Made by a program: the position numbers and the translations under genes. 64,000 nt of DNA from Verrucomicrobiaceae bacterium (lineage in GTDB: Bacteria; Verrucomicrobiota; Verrucomicrobiia; Verrucomicrobiales; Akkermansiaceae): contig JAIXWR010000021.1 of assembly GCA_027491155.1 (NCBI GenBank), positions 186,001-250,000 of the forward strand, read 5' to 3'. Shown piece after piece: positions 37,050 to 46,518 of the stretch (positions within the stretch are counted from its first letter, which is position 1; each line of letters opens with the position of its first letter). Below the pieces are notes generated by a model, which was not told where the DNA came from, did no database searches, and worked only from the letters and a program-made list of their open reading frames with translations.

Positions 37050-37412
37050 ATGACCAAGCGGACTGCGTGGAGGTTCATGTTGCCCATCGGCGGCTTCATC
37101 TTGGTCTATTGGCTTTGGTGTTTGCGTCCGCTGCTCATCGGTCCGGAGCTGATTTTCCCCGCGTCGGTCCCCTCGAACGCCCGGCGAGTCATTGAAGCCC
37201 GCTATCCACGGCCAAGCTTCAGCTTCAAAGAGGCTCTCGATCTCGCGCGGCAGCCGTTGAGGAAGCGGCCTCGCGTCCAATTCAAGCACTGGATGAAACC
37301 TGACGGACGTCATCACAGCGTGCACGTGCCGTATGGGCTGGCCTACGAGTTCGTGACGAAAGACGAGGAATGGACCTTTGTTCGAGAAGCTCGTTTGGCG
37401 TCGATCCATTAG
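37050..37412 (+). CDS. Small membrane-anchored protein of unknown function (accessory)
   Basis: The 120-residue protein has one N-terminal span (~10-32, MLPIGGFILVYWLWCLRPLL) and a basic soluble domain with FSFKEALDLARQPLRKRP and VQFKHWMKPDGRHHSVHVP. No family recognised. It is same-strand with the three preceding unknown genes, and its 3' end runs into the leader of the DUF3472 gene. Reality is likely but not certain, as the frame is short. Confidence 0.5.
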   Translation: MTKRTAWRFMLPIGGFILVYWLWCLRPLLIGPELIFPASVPSNARRVIEARYPRPSFSFKEALDLARQPLRKRPRVQFKHWMKPDGRHHSVHVPYGLAYEFVTKDEEWTFVREARLASIH

Positions 37413-37578
37413 CCTCGCGGGTCGTAGCCCTTTTCGCCAGCACGCCGCGGCGATTCCGCGGCTCAGTGAAGCAAGAATCATGGGATTCCCGGTCGGATCC
37501 GGAACTTTTAAAATGATTTGCTGCGCTTTGCGGGGTTTTTCCGTGCGTTTCCGCCGTTCCGCGGCGTTCTTACCGGCG

Positions 37579-38868
37579 ATGTTCCGCTTCGTCCGATCTT
37601 CCATTCTCTCCGCCCTTTGCGCCCTTTCCGCCGCCCGCGCCGAGGGGGCCCTTCAGGCCACCGTGCCTTTCGGTGGCAATGCCTACCTGACCACGGAAGG
37701 CGCGGGCGATGGCATGCAGCGCGACGGCAGCACCCGCTGGCAGGATGCGAAGAGCGTGTTCTCGATCTACTTCCACATCGACCGCGCGGCGGTGCTCGAT
37801 CTGGTGCTCCGCCTCAAGGTGCCGCAGGGCGAGTCGGTGATCCGTGCCAAGGTTGGCGAGAAGGCTTTCGACACCAAGGCGGCCGGCGCGGAGGTTCATG
37901 AAGTCAAGCTGGGGCAGGTCGAGGTGAAGCAGCCCGGCTACGTCCGGGTCGATCTGCAAGGCGTGAGCAAGACGGGGCCGGTCTTCGCGGAGGCGTCGGA
38001 GCTGATGGTTTCTTCGGCGACCGATGGCCTGAAGCTCGGCTACGTGAAGAACAACGAGGGCAACATGTTCTACTGGGGCCGCCGCGGTCCCTCGGTGCAC
38101 CTCGGCTACGCGATGCCGCGCGACAAGACGATCGAGTACGCCTACAGCGAGCTCACCGTGCCGGTGGGCGAGGACCCGATCGGTTCCTACTTCATGGCGA
38201 ACGGCTTCGGCGAGGGCTACTACGGCATCCAGGTGAAGAGCCCGACCGAGCGCTGGATCCTGTTCTCGGTGTGGAGCCCCTTTCACACGAACAATCCCCG
38301 CGACATTCCGGAGGCGGACCGCGTCGTTCTGTTAGAAAAGGGCGAAGGCGTGAGGGTGGGGGAGTTCGGCAACGAGGGTTCGGGCGGCCAGAGCTTCCTG
38401 GTTTATCCGTGTAAGGCCGGGGTGACCTACCGTTTCCTCAATTCGGTGAAGCCCGACGGCCAGGGCAACAGCATCTACGCCGCGTGGTTCGGCGAGGTGG
38501 GCAAGGACGGCTGGAAACTGATCGCGCGCTTCAAGCGGCCGAAGACCGACAAGCACCTGACGGGCTTCCATTCGTTCCTCGAGAACTTCGCCGACCGCAA
38601 CGGCTACCTCGGTCGACGCTCGCTCCACGGGAATCAGTGGGTCTGCGACACTGACGGCACCTGGCACGAGATCACCAAGGCGCGCTTCACCGGCGACGCC
38701 ACCGCGGGCGGCGGCCACCGGCTCGACTACGCGGGGGGCGTCGAAGGGAAGGGCTTCTTCATGCGCAACGGCGGCTTTTTCGGCGAGAGGGTGCCGATCA
38801 ACCAGAGCTTCCAACGCGAGTCCACGCCGGACGCGAAGCCGGTGATCGATTTCAAGGCGCTGGATTGA
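37579..38868 (+). CDS. Secreted DUF5077-DUF3472 protein
   Basis: The 429-residue protein has a signal peptide (~1-22). The N-terminal ~115 residues form a beta-rich, carbohydrate-binding-like domain (DUF5077: LQATVPFGGNAYLTTEGAG, AVLDLVLRLKVPQGESVIRAKVG). DUF3472 follows, with GNMFYWGRRGPSVHLGYAMP, YYGIQVKSPTERWILFSVWSP, HLTGFHSFLENFADRNGYLGR and FFMRNGGFFGE near the C-terminus. The pair is frequent in Bacteroidetes and Verrucomicrobia, often near glycan genes. ATG 37579 was chosen for the signal peptide; the open frame begins 200 bp earlier but reads into the previous gene. Confidence 0.85.
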   Translation: MFRFVRSSILSALCALSAARAEGALQATVPFGGNAYLTTEGAGDGMQRDGSTRWQDAKSVFSIYFHIDRAAVLDLVLRLKVPQGESVIRAKVGEKAFDTKAAGAEVHEVKLGQVEVKQPGYVRVDLQGVSKTGPVFAEASELMVSSATDGLKLGYVKNNEGNMFYWGRRGPSVHLGYAMPRDKTIEYAYSELTVPVGEDPIGSYFMANGFGEGYYGIQVKSPTERWILFSVWSPFHTNNPRDIPEADRVVLLEKGEGVRVGEFGNEGSGGQSFLVYPCKAGVTYRFLNSVKPDGQGNSIYAAWFGEVGKDGWKLIARFKRPKTDKHLTGFHSFLENFADRNGYLGRRSLHGNQWVCDTDGTWHEITKARFTGDATAGGGHRLDYAGGVEGKGFFMRNGGFFGERVPINQSFQRESTPDAKPVIDFKALD

Positions 38869-38930
38869 CCCGGGCACCGCGGACGGAAGTCGTGATAGCA
38901 GGACCCGAGGAAAGCGCGTAGGACCTTCGC

Positions 38931-40106
38931 ATGATCGGAGCGCTCGGTGGTTTTTGGCGGAAGTGGTTGCTCGTGTGCCTCGGGCTCTTGGTCCTGGCGA
39001 CCGGTGCCGAGGGCCATGCGATGAAGCAGGTGCGCGGCGAGATCCGCGCCGCCGAAGGGACCTGGAACGCTTCCTTGTGGCTGGAAGCATGGGCGCTTTA
39101 CCCGGAGGACGGCCCGAAGGTGCCGCCGGGCACGCCGGGCGACATCGGGATGTCGGGCAAGCAGTGGGTCGCCGGCCTGGATGCGGACGACCACCGCGTG
39201 ATGCGGGAAACCGCCGAGGAGTTCCTGAAGGAAGCCTTCATCCTCACCCTGGGCGACCGGCGGCTGGAGGCGGATTTCGCTTTCCCCGACTACACGGTCG
39301 AGCGGCCGGAGCTGAAGGAGAACGAGGAACGCAACGCCCTGGTGCGGATCGATCTCACGGGAAAGATGCCGCCCGGCGTCTCGGGTCCGCTGGAGCTGGT
39401 GTGGAACGATGACGAGGACGAACCGCTCGCCCTTGAAGTCATCACCCCGCGGCCGGGTAAGAAGCCGAAGATCTCCGTGATGCGGATCGCACCTCGCGAC
39501 GAGCCGATGGAGCTGATGACGATCGAGGCCAGCGGCGTGGTGGAGGAAACCAGGGAATCGTCGCTCGGCGGCTGGATCGTCGCGGGCTTCGAGCACATCC
39601 TGCCGAAGGGCTTGGATCACATCCTGTTCATCCTCGGTCTCTTCCTCCTCCAGCCGAAATGGAAGCCGCTGCTGTGGCAGAGCAGCGCTTTCACCGTGGC
39701 ACATTCGATCACGCTGGCCTTGGCCATCCTCGGCATCGTCACCGCGCCGTCCTCGGTGGTGGAGCCGCTCATCGCGCTGAGCATCGCGTACGTCGGGCTC
39801 GAGAATCTCTGGGTCAAGGAACTCAAGCCCTGGCGCGTCGCCCTGGTGTTCGGCCTCGGCCTGCTCCACGGCATGGGCTTCGCGTCGGTGATGCAGGACC
39901 TCGATCTCCCGGAGGGCGAGATCCTCCAGCCGCTGGTGGGTTTCAACATCGGCGTCGAACTCGGCCAGATCACCGTGCTGGCGCTGGCTTTCGCGCTGAC
40001 CGTCGCTTTCCTGAAAAAGCCGGGCTTCGAGAAGTTCCGGAAGGTGGCGTCGGCATTGATCGGCGCCGTCGGTCTTTACTGGACGGTCGAGCGGATCATC
40101 GGCTGA
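38931..40106 (+). CDS. HupE/UreJ-family membrane protein with large N-terminal extracytoplasmic domain
   Basis: The 391-residue protein has a signal segment (~10-28), an exported domain of ~170 residues rich in acidic and Trp residues, and a C-terminal six-helix HupE/UreJ_2 domain (~200-390). That domain shows the metal-site-like motifs FEHILPKGLDHILFILGLFL, FTVAHSITLALA, LLHGMGFASV and FNIGVELGQ. HupE and UreJ relatives transport nickel or cobalt; this longer subfamily is uncharacterised, so the substrate is only inferred. It follows the DUF3472 gene by 62 bp on the same strand. Confidence 0.85.
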   Translation: MIGALGGFWRKWLLVCLGLLVLATGAEGHAMKQVRGEIRAAEGTWNASLWLEAWALYPEDGPKVPPGTPGDIGMSGKQWVAGLDADDHRVMRETAEEFLKEAFILTLGDRRLEADFAFPDYTVERPELKENEERNALVRIDLTGKMPPGVSGPLELVWNDDEDEPLALEVITPRPGKKPKISVMRIAPRDEPMELMTIEASGVVEETRESSLGGWIVAGFEHILPKGLDHILFILGLFLLQPKWKPLLWQSSAFTVAHSITLALAILGIVTAPSSVVEPLIALSIAYVGLENLWVKELKPWRVALVFGLGLLHGMGFASVMQDLDLPEGEILQPLVGFNIGVELGQITVLALAFALTVAFLKKPGFEKFRKVASALIGAVGLYWTVERIIG

Positions 40107-40269
40107 ACGGCGGCGATCCCGGCGGGTAGAGGGGGCTGCGGATCTTATCATTCTTCCCGCATCCCTTATGCAGGAGATGTGATTCGCGGCAGGGTGTGTA
40201 GGTCTTAGGAGGAGCAAATGGCCGCAGCTCCGCGGCGGTTCCGTCTCCTCAACCCAGCCTCCCACCGCC

Positions 40270-43200
40270 ATGTCCGCCAACCCATCCCGGCGTCGCCACG
40301 CGGGCCTCGCCCTCCTGTTCACGATCCCGATCGCCTGCGGCGACGTGCTCGTCACCACCGGCACCGATGAAAACAACGGCAGCCTCGATCCCGGGCTCGG
40401 TGCCGGAACCTCCCTGCGCGAGGCGATGCTCCATGCCGCGGATGGATCCGCGATCACCTTCGCCCCGGCACTCGACGGCCAGACGCTGTTGCTGACGCTC
40501 GGCCAGATCACCATCGGCAAGAACCTCACGGTCGATGCCACATCGCTTGCGGCGGGACTTGCCGTCTCCGGCAACCATGCCTCGCGCCTGTTCAGCGTCT
40601 CGTCCTCGAAGACCGTCACCCTGAGCGGGCTGAGGCTGGTCGATGGCGATGTTTCCGGCGATGGCGGCGCGATCCTCAACGCCGGCATCCTCACGCTCGA
40701 CCGCTGCGAGTTCAGCGGCAACGAGGCCGGCGACGGCGGCGGGGCGATCGAGAACAGCGGCACGCTCACGCTGAGCGCCTGCACCTTTTCGGGCAACACC
40801 GCGGCCGTCGGGGGCGGGGCGATCGAGCACGCGTCCGGCATTCTCACCGCGACCAACTGCACCTTCTCCGGCAACAGTGCGGACTTCGGCGGCGCGATCG
40901 ACGGCGACGGCAGCAGCACGATCCGGCTCTATTCCTGCACCGTCTCCGGCAACCACGCGACCAACGATGGCGGCGGCATCGAGGAGACGACCGGCACGCT
41001 TTTGTTAGAAAACACGATCATCGCAGGAAACACCGCCGCCGACCTGGGCCCCGACCTCAAGGCGTCGGGGATCAACACGCAAGCCGGGGTCAACCTGGTC
41101 TCCAGCACTTCGGGACTCGGCGGCGGTTTCAGCGGGATCGTCGCCAGTCCCATGCTCGCGGCCCTGGCCGACAACGGCGGACGGACGAAGACCATGCTGC
41201 CGCTTCCGGGTTCCCCGGCGATCAACGCGGGAGGAAGTACGACGCTCACCGTGGATCAGCGGGGCCTCGCACGGGTGGTCGGAGCGGCGGTGGACATCGG
41301 AGCGGTGGAAGCGCAGTCCACGATCGTCACCACCACCGCCGATGCCGGTCCGGGATCGCTGCGCGACATCGTGGCCGCGGCCGCTGCGGGGGCGACGGTG
41401 ACCTTCGCCGCTTCGCTCGACGGCCAGACGATCGCCCTGAGCAGCCCGGTGGTTGTCGCGCGCGACCTGGTCATCGACGGCACGGAACGCGTGAATCTCG
41501 CGATTTCGGGGGGCGGCTCCTGCGGTCTTATCACGGTGAACGCCGGGGTATCCGCCGAGCTTCGCGGCCTCGTGCTGCGGGAAGGCTACCGGTCGTCGGG
41601 CGGCGCGATCCATAACTCGGGAACGCTCGAGCTAAACGATTGCAGCATTCGCGAAAGCGACGCCGACATTTCCGGCGGCGGCATCTACAACGCGCCGGGC
41701 GCGCTGCTCGAGGTCACGGATTGCGAGATCATGAGCAACGACGCCGAGTGGAATGGCGGCGGCGTTTTCAGCGGCGGCACGGTGATCTTCACCCGCACTT
41801 CACTAATCCAGAATACCGGCGGCAACGAGGACGGCGGCTCGGGCGGCGCCATCTCCAGCAGCGGCAGCCTGAGCCTCTTCGATTCGGTCGTTCGCTCCAA
41901 CGGTGCCTATGGCCCCGGCGGCGGGATCATCAGCAGCGGAACCCTCGTGATGGCGCGTTGTGCCGTCGAGGACAACGAGACCTTCTTCGATGGCGACGGC
42001 GGCGGGTTGCTGGTTTCGGGCGCGGGCGGCACGATCACCGGCTGTACCATCGCGGGAAACTACTGCCAGTACGGCGGCGGCGGGATCTTCCACTTGGCTG
42101 GAAACCTCGTGGTCGTGAACACCACGCTGGCTGGCAATGAGGCGGATTATGAGTACGGCGGCGGCCTCTACACGCGGGCGTCCACCGTGCTCACCTCTTG
42201 CACCATTTCGGGCAACAAGGCCTACGAAGAGGGCGGCGGCGTTTACGTCGGCACGTCCGGTCATCTGAGCCTCACGAACTCCATCATCGCGGCGAATCAA
42301 ACGTCCAACTCCGGCCCGGATCTGCGGGGCGCCATCGAAACCCAGGCGGGCGTCAATCTCGTCAGCTCCACCAACGGCATCGTCGGCCCCTTCACCGGTA
42401 TCGTCGCAGCGCCACAGCTCGGGCCGCTCTCCGACAACGGCGGCCCGACCCTGACGATGCTGCCCCAGCCCGGTTCGCCCGCGATCGACGCCGCAGGAAG
42501 TACGACGCTCACCGTGGATCAGCGCGGCCTGCCGCGGATCGCCGGACCCGCGGCCGACATCGGCGCGGTGGAGGTGCAGGAATCGGTGGTCCAGCCTTTG
42601 TGGCTGGATGTCCTCGCCTACCGTGACCTCGGCCAGACGGTGATCACGTCGTCGCTTTACGACATCGGGGATCCGGACAAGGTCTTCGACGGGAATCTGG
42701 GAACGCTTTATCGCAGCGCGGCCGTCAACCCGGCCTTCATCCAGCTTGCCTTCACCTCGGCCAGAACGATCGACGGTTTCCGCGTGTCCTTTTCCAGCGG
42801 CGGCCCCTACCAGTGGAAGGTGGAAGCGGCGGACACCCAGGCCGACATGGACGGCAAGACCGGAAGCTGGGCCGAGCTCCTCCCTTGGCAGGCCGCGACC
42901 GGCGACGACCTCCTCCACGATCAGGACCTGCCCGCGCCGGTGACGGCCCGGATCTACAAACTCGTGGTCCAGCGCGTGAACGACAACTACGTCCACATCA
43001 ACGAGTGGGGCTTGCACGGCCTTGTCACGATTGGCGCGATCGATGTGGTGCCGGCCAGTCTTGAACTGCCGCACCCGAATTCCCGGGCCTACACCTGCAC
43101 CGGCTGGGAAACCGGCGGAACGAGCTACGACCTGACCGGAGAGGTCGCATGGTCGTCGAGCAACCCGGATGCCGCGACCGTGGCAGCGAGCGGGATGGTG

Positions 43201-45489
43201 ACCACGGTGGCACCCGGCACCACGGAGATCGGTGCCGTTCTCGGAGACCTCGGCGATCATGGTGATCTCACGGTGGTGCCTCTCGGGGCCCCGCCCGGAA
43301 GTTTCGCGGCTGCCGCTTTTCATACGACGGCGCATCTCACGTGGAACGCCGGTCCGGCCAATGCGGCAAGCTACCTGATCTACCGCCGCACCGCGACGGG
43401 TTCCTACCCGGCGCAGCCCACGGCGCGCATCGGCCCGCGGCAGGACCACACGGATTTCGGCCTCACCCCGGGCGAGACCTATCTCTGGAAGATCGCCGCT
43501 TGCGACAGCAATGGAATGCTCCTCACCGGGATTGCGGAGACATCCGCGACCCTGCTGGCGAGTGGCTCGGGTCTCCGGCGGATCGCCGCCCCGAAACTGC
43601 TCATCGCCCTCTACCACGGCGAGATGACAGCGGAGGAAAAGAACTCGGCGGTCGCGGGGATGCAGCTCGCGCTCGACTGGTTCTACCGCAACAGCGAGCA
43701 GCGCTTCTTCATGGACGTGACCTGGATGCCGATCGAGGCGGCGGTCCCCGACAAGGGCGGCGGCTACGCGGCGATCGAAGCCGACCTCCGCAGCCGCGGG
43801 GTGGTGGACGGTCAATACGACCTGTGCTTCACCACCGGGGCGGGCATCGGCCCCTGTCTTGGAGGCTTCCTGGTCTTCAACGGCACGACGCGGGCTTCGA
43901 AAGGTATCGTGTGCGGCGTGCCCTACCCGGCAAAGAATCCTGGCGTCAATTACGTCCTCGCCTGGACCTTCACCCACGAGATCCATCATGCCATCGACTC
44001 CATGGTGGACGACGCCGGCGGCGACAACATGCTCTTCAACCACTTCCCGTGGAACTACCCGTCCCCGCTCAACGGCCAACACGTCGACTGGGGCCTCCAC
44101 TACGACGGAATCTCGAAGATCATGCGGGTCTATGACGACTATGCGGGTTGGAACGGCATGAACCACGGTGACTACGTCGAGGTCCGGGACAGCGACGGTG
44201 ACGGTCTGGCCGACGGCGATTCGCGGGTGGCGATGGACGAGGCCCGCTTCGGCAGCAACGCGGGCGTGGCCGACACCGATGCCGACGGACTCGGCGACGG
44301 GCGCGAATACGACCGCTACGTTTACACTTCGCTCGATCCGCAGGACGACGATTCCGACGGCGACGGCCGGAGGGACGGTGCCGACCCCCAGCCGCTCTAC
44401 GCCATCCCGGACGTGATCGCCTACACGGCCAGCCCGCCGGTGCTCAACGGCTCGGTCGAGGCGAAGTGGTCGAAGATCCGCTACGGCTACTTCTTCACGA
44501 ATGAAGCCGGAGACTTCGGCTTCGAAACCTATGCGAACTACGATTCCAACTACCTCTACCTGGCCTTCCGCTCGACGCGGCCGTCCATGTTCTACCGGCT
44601 CGCACTCGACGGCAGCGGCCATCTCGGAAGGTTCGAGTCGGATGTGCGCCACCCCGACGCCAACGCCGGTGACAAGGCCACCTGGTATGCCGACGTTTAT
44701 GCCGAAGGGAACCACATCGAGATCTCTCCCTTCTCGGCGAGCGCGTCAGTTTACGGGGTGGCAACGATTCCCGGCAGTCAGGTGGTGACGGGCTCCTCCG
44801 GCGGCTGGTACACGACCGAAGTCAGGATCCCCAAGGTGCTGCCCCACGGTTGCGGCTACACCTACTTCGCTCCCGACGCGCCGGTGGTGGAAGGCTTGCA
44901 ACTCGTGCCCGACCGGGTGTTCGGGATCAACGTGACGATGTCGCAATCGCCCGGTTGGGAGTTTGCGGGAGTCTGGACCGGGCTGTTCGAAACCCACGGC
45001 TTTGTCGATTTCTCCCTTTCCGGTACGGGTGATCTGGATGGCGACGGATTGGACGCCGCCGCCGAAGGTTCCGCCCAAACGGATCCGCTCGACCCCGATA
45101 CCGAGGGCGATGGCATGGCGGACGGCTGGGAGATCGCCAACGGTTTGAATCCCCTGGTGGACGACGCCCTCGGCGATACGGACGGCGACGGGTCCGTGAA
45201 TCGCGACGAGTTCCTTTGCGGCACGGATCCCCGGAACCCGGGATCGCGGCTCCGCGTCGCGTCCATCACCGGCGGTGCGGCCATCGGCATCACCTGGACC
45301 ACGGTCCACGGCCGGACCTATATCGTGGAGACCAGCGAGACGCTCGGCGGCTCTTGGACGGAGGTGGCGTCGTCGCAAGTCACCGAACTCGACGGCACGC
45401 CGGGCACCGAAGGCACCGAAAGCTGGGCCGACACCGCTCCTTCAGCCGTGCGGAGATTCTACCGGGTGAAGCTGGTCACGTCTCCTTGA
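40270..45489 (+). CDS. 1739-residue mosaic exoprotein: two beta-helix domains, discoidin-like, Big2, FnIII, HEIHH metalloprotease, TSP3 repeats, CBM9-like
   Basis: An N-terminal signal (~1-24) precedes two tandem right-handed beta-helix/choice-of-anchor-Q regions (~25-355 and ~355-775), each full of GGGAI-type turns and ending in a GSTTLTVDQRGL block. Next come an F5/8-type C-like domain (~780-920), a Big2-like Ig (~925-1010), an FnIII module (~1010-1110) and a region with the zinc-protease motif TFTHEIHHAID (H1236, E1237, H1240). TSP3/calcium repeats follow (DSDGDGLADGDS, DTDADGLGDG, ~1305-1380), then a CBM9-like domain (~1390-1585) and a last TSP3 block with DPRNPGSRL. No PEP-CTERM or LPXTG end was seen. 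It is probably a secreted, calcium-stabilised protease or adhesin. It is monocistronic by position. Confidence 0.8.
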   Translation: MSANPSRRRHAGLALLFTIPIACGDVLVTTGTDENNGSLDPGLGAGTSLREAMLHAADGSAITFAPALDGQTLLLTLGQITIGKNLTVDATSLAAGLAVSGNHASRLFSVSSSKTVTLSGLRLVDGDVSGDGGAILNAGILTLDRCEFSGNEAGDGGGAIENSGTLTLSACTFSGNTAAVGGGAIEHASGILTATNCTFSGNSADFGGAIDGDGSSTIRLYSCTVSGNHATNDGGGIEETTGTLLLENTIIAGNTAADLGPDLKASGINTQAGVNLVSSTSGLGGGFSGIVASPMLAALADNGGRTKTMLPLPGSPAINAGGSTTLTVDQRGLARVVGAAVDIGAVEAQSTIVTTTADAGPGSLRDIVAAAAAGATVTFAASLDGQTIALSSPVVVARDLVIDGTERVNLAISGGGSCGLITVNAGVSAELRGLVLREGYRSSGGAIHNSGTLELNDCSIRESDADISGGGIYNAPGALLEVTDCEIMSNDAEWNGGGVFSGGTVIFTRTSLIQNTGGNEDGGSGGAISSSGSLSLFDSVVRSNGAYGPGGGIISSGTLVMARCAVEDNETFFDGDGGGLLVSGAGGTITGCTIAGNYCQYGGGGIFHLAGNLVVVNTTLAGNEADYEYGGGLYTRASTVLTSCTISGNKAYEEGGGVYVGTSGHLSLTNSIIAANQTSNSGPDLRGAIETQAGVNLVSSTNGIVGPFTGIVAAPQLGPLSDNGGPTLTMLPQPGSPAIDAAGSTTLTVDQRGLPRIAGPAADIGAVEVQESVVQPLWLDVLAYRDLGQTVITSSLYDIGDPDKVFDGNLGTLYRSAAVNPAFIQLAFTSARTIDGFRVSFSSGGPYQWKVEAADTQADMDGKTGSWAELLPWQAATGDDLLHDQDLPAPVTARIYKLVVQRVNDNYVHINEWGLHGLVTIGAIDVVPASLELPHPNSRAYTCTGWETGGTSYDLTGEVAWSSSNPDAATVAASGMVTTVAPGTTEIGAVLGDLGDHGDLTVVPLGAPPGSFAAAAFHTTAHLTWNAGPANAASYLIYRRTATGSYPAQPTARIGPRQDHTDFGLTPGETYLWKIAACDSNGMLLTGIAETSATLLASGSGLRRIAAPKLLIALYHGEMTAEEKNSAVAGMQLALDWFYRNSEQRFFMDVTWMPIEAAVPDKGGGYAAIEADLRSRGVVDGQYDLCFTTGAGIGPCLGGFLVFNGTTRASKGIVCGVPYPAKNPGVNYVLAWTFTHEIHHAIDSMVDDAGGDNMLFNHFPWNYPSPLNGQHVDWGLHYDGISKIMRVYDDYAGWNGMNHGDYVEVRDSDGDGLADGDSRVAMDEARFGSNAGVADTDADGLGDGREYDRYVYTSLDPQDDDSDGDGRRDGADPQPLYAIPDVIAYTASPPVLNGSVEAKWSKIRYGYFFTNEAGDFGFETYANYDSNYLYLAFRSTRPSMFYRLALDGSGHLGRFESDVRHPDANAGDKATWYADVYAEGNHIEISPFSASASVYGVATIPGSQVVTGSSGGWYTTEVRIPKVLPHGCGYTYFAPDAPVVEGLQLVPDRVFGINVTMSQSPGWEFAGVWTGLFETHGFVDFSLSGTGDLDGDGLDAAAEGSAQTDPLDPDTEGDGMADGWEIANGLNPLVDDALGDTDGDGSVNRDEFLCGTDPRNPGSRLRVASITGGAAIGITWTTVHGRTYIVETSETLGGSWTEVASSQVTELDGTPGTEGTESWADTAPSAVRRFYRVKLVTSP

Positions 45490-45501
45490 GCCGGCGGCCC
45501 C

Positions 45502-46518
45502 TCACAAGTCCAGCATCAGCGAGACATGCGCGGCGGTGAGTTCGCCCATGGTCTGGCAGTCGTGGAAGACATCGGTGCCGTGGAACTTCTCGAGGTCCTG
45601 CGCCAGCGAGGTGACGTGTTCGCGCGGCGCGAGTTCCTCGCGGCGCATGATGCCCAGCAGCGCCCTGAGCCGGGCGTTCTCCACCTTGGCACGGCGGGTC
45701 ATCTGGGAGCGCTCTTCGGCGACGTATTGGTCGATCGTTTTCCGGTTCAGGACGTCGAAGGCGAGCTTGGTCACCGCGCGGTTCGAGTCGAAGCGGTAGG
45801 CGAGGTAGATCTTGCCGCGGCGTTCGTAGCTCTGCTGGTCGAAGTCGATGGGCCGGACGCGGTACTGCACCTCCTCGAAGTCCGGGGTGATGTCGACCAC
45901 GTAGTTCACGCTGCGCATGTCGCCGAGCAGGCGGATGAAGCAGCGCTCGTTGAACTTGGTGAATTCCTTCGCGATGCGCACCTTGTTGAGTTCCGGGCGC
46001 GGCAGGTGGTTCTTCAGGAAGACGTCGCCCGGGACGCCGGCGATGTGTTCCTCGATCAGCGTGTTGCCGTTGACCAGGTAGTTGATGCGGTTGGGGGAGA
46101 GGATGTGTTCCAGCTCCAGGCCGTAGATGCGGGAGGCGTCGGCCTGCTTCACGTAGAAGTAGTCCGAGTTGTCGTTGTAGAGGTTGGTGATGCGGATGCG
46201 GAAGGGCCGCGAGTTTCCGAACTCCCCGAAGTCGATGCGATCGACGGTCAGGTGCTCGTGCAGGTCGGTATCGCCGCCGATCTTCAATTCGGCGTAGATC
46301 TTGGTGAGCTTGGGCCGAAGCTCGAGCATCAGCTCCTGCGGGTAGAAGACCGTCAACCACAGCGTCTCCTTGCCGCGCGGATCCTCGTAGGGCATCGAGC
46401 CGGCGAAACGCGTCAGGTCGTCATAGACCAGCGGGATCTCGCGCAAGCGGTCGAAGTGGTAGAGGTACTGGCGGAGTGAGGGAGAAACGGCATACTTGAT
46501 CTTGCGGCGGGAGATCAC
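45502..46518 (-). CDS. Conserved cytosolic protein of unknown function
   Basis: The 338-residue protein has no signal peptide or membrane span. The start is GTG at 46518-46516. Long alpha/beta stretches include YVKQADASRIYGLELEHIL, NYVVDITPDFEEVQYRVRP and a C-terminal helical end REELAPREHVTSLAQDLEKF. No P-loop or metal motif is visible. Codon use is typical of the host, so it is a resident gene. It is convergent with the mosaic exoprotein, 12 bp from its stop. I do not recognise the family. Confidence 0.75.
   Translation of the reverse strand: MISRRKIKYAVSPSLRQYLYHFDRLREIPLVYDDLTRFAGSMPYEDPRGKETLWLTVFYPQELMLELRPKLTKIYAELKIGGDTDLHEHLTVDRIDFGEFGNSRPFRIRITNLYNDNSDYFYVKQADASRIYGLELEHILSPNRINYLVNGNTLIEEHIAGVPGDVFLKNHLPRPELNKVRIAKEFTKFNERCFIRLLGDMRSVNYVVDITPDFEEVQYRVRPIDFDQQSYERRGKIYLAYRFDSNRAVTKLAFDVLNRKTIDQYVAEERSQMTRRAKVENARLRALLGIMRREELAPREHVTSLAQDLEKFHGTDVFHDCQTMGELTAAHVSLMLDL

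Noticed and set aside
34709-37412. Canonical integron
   Set aside because: No intI gene, no exact GTTRRRY core sites and only one spacer with convincing paired arms; kept only as a possible relic or cassette-like array.
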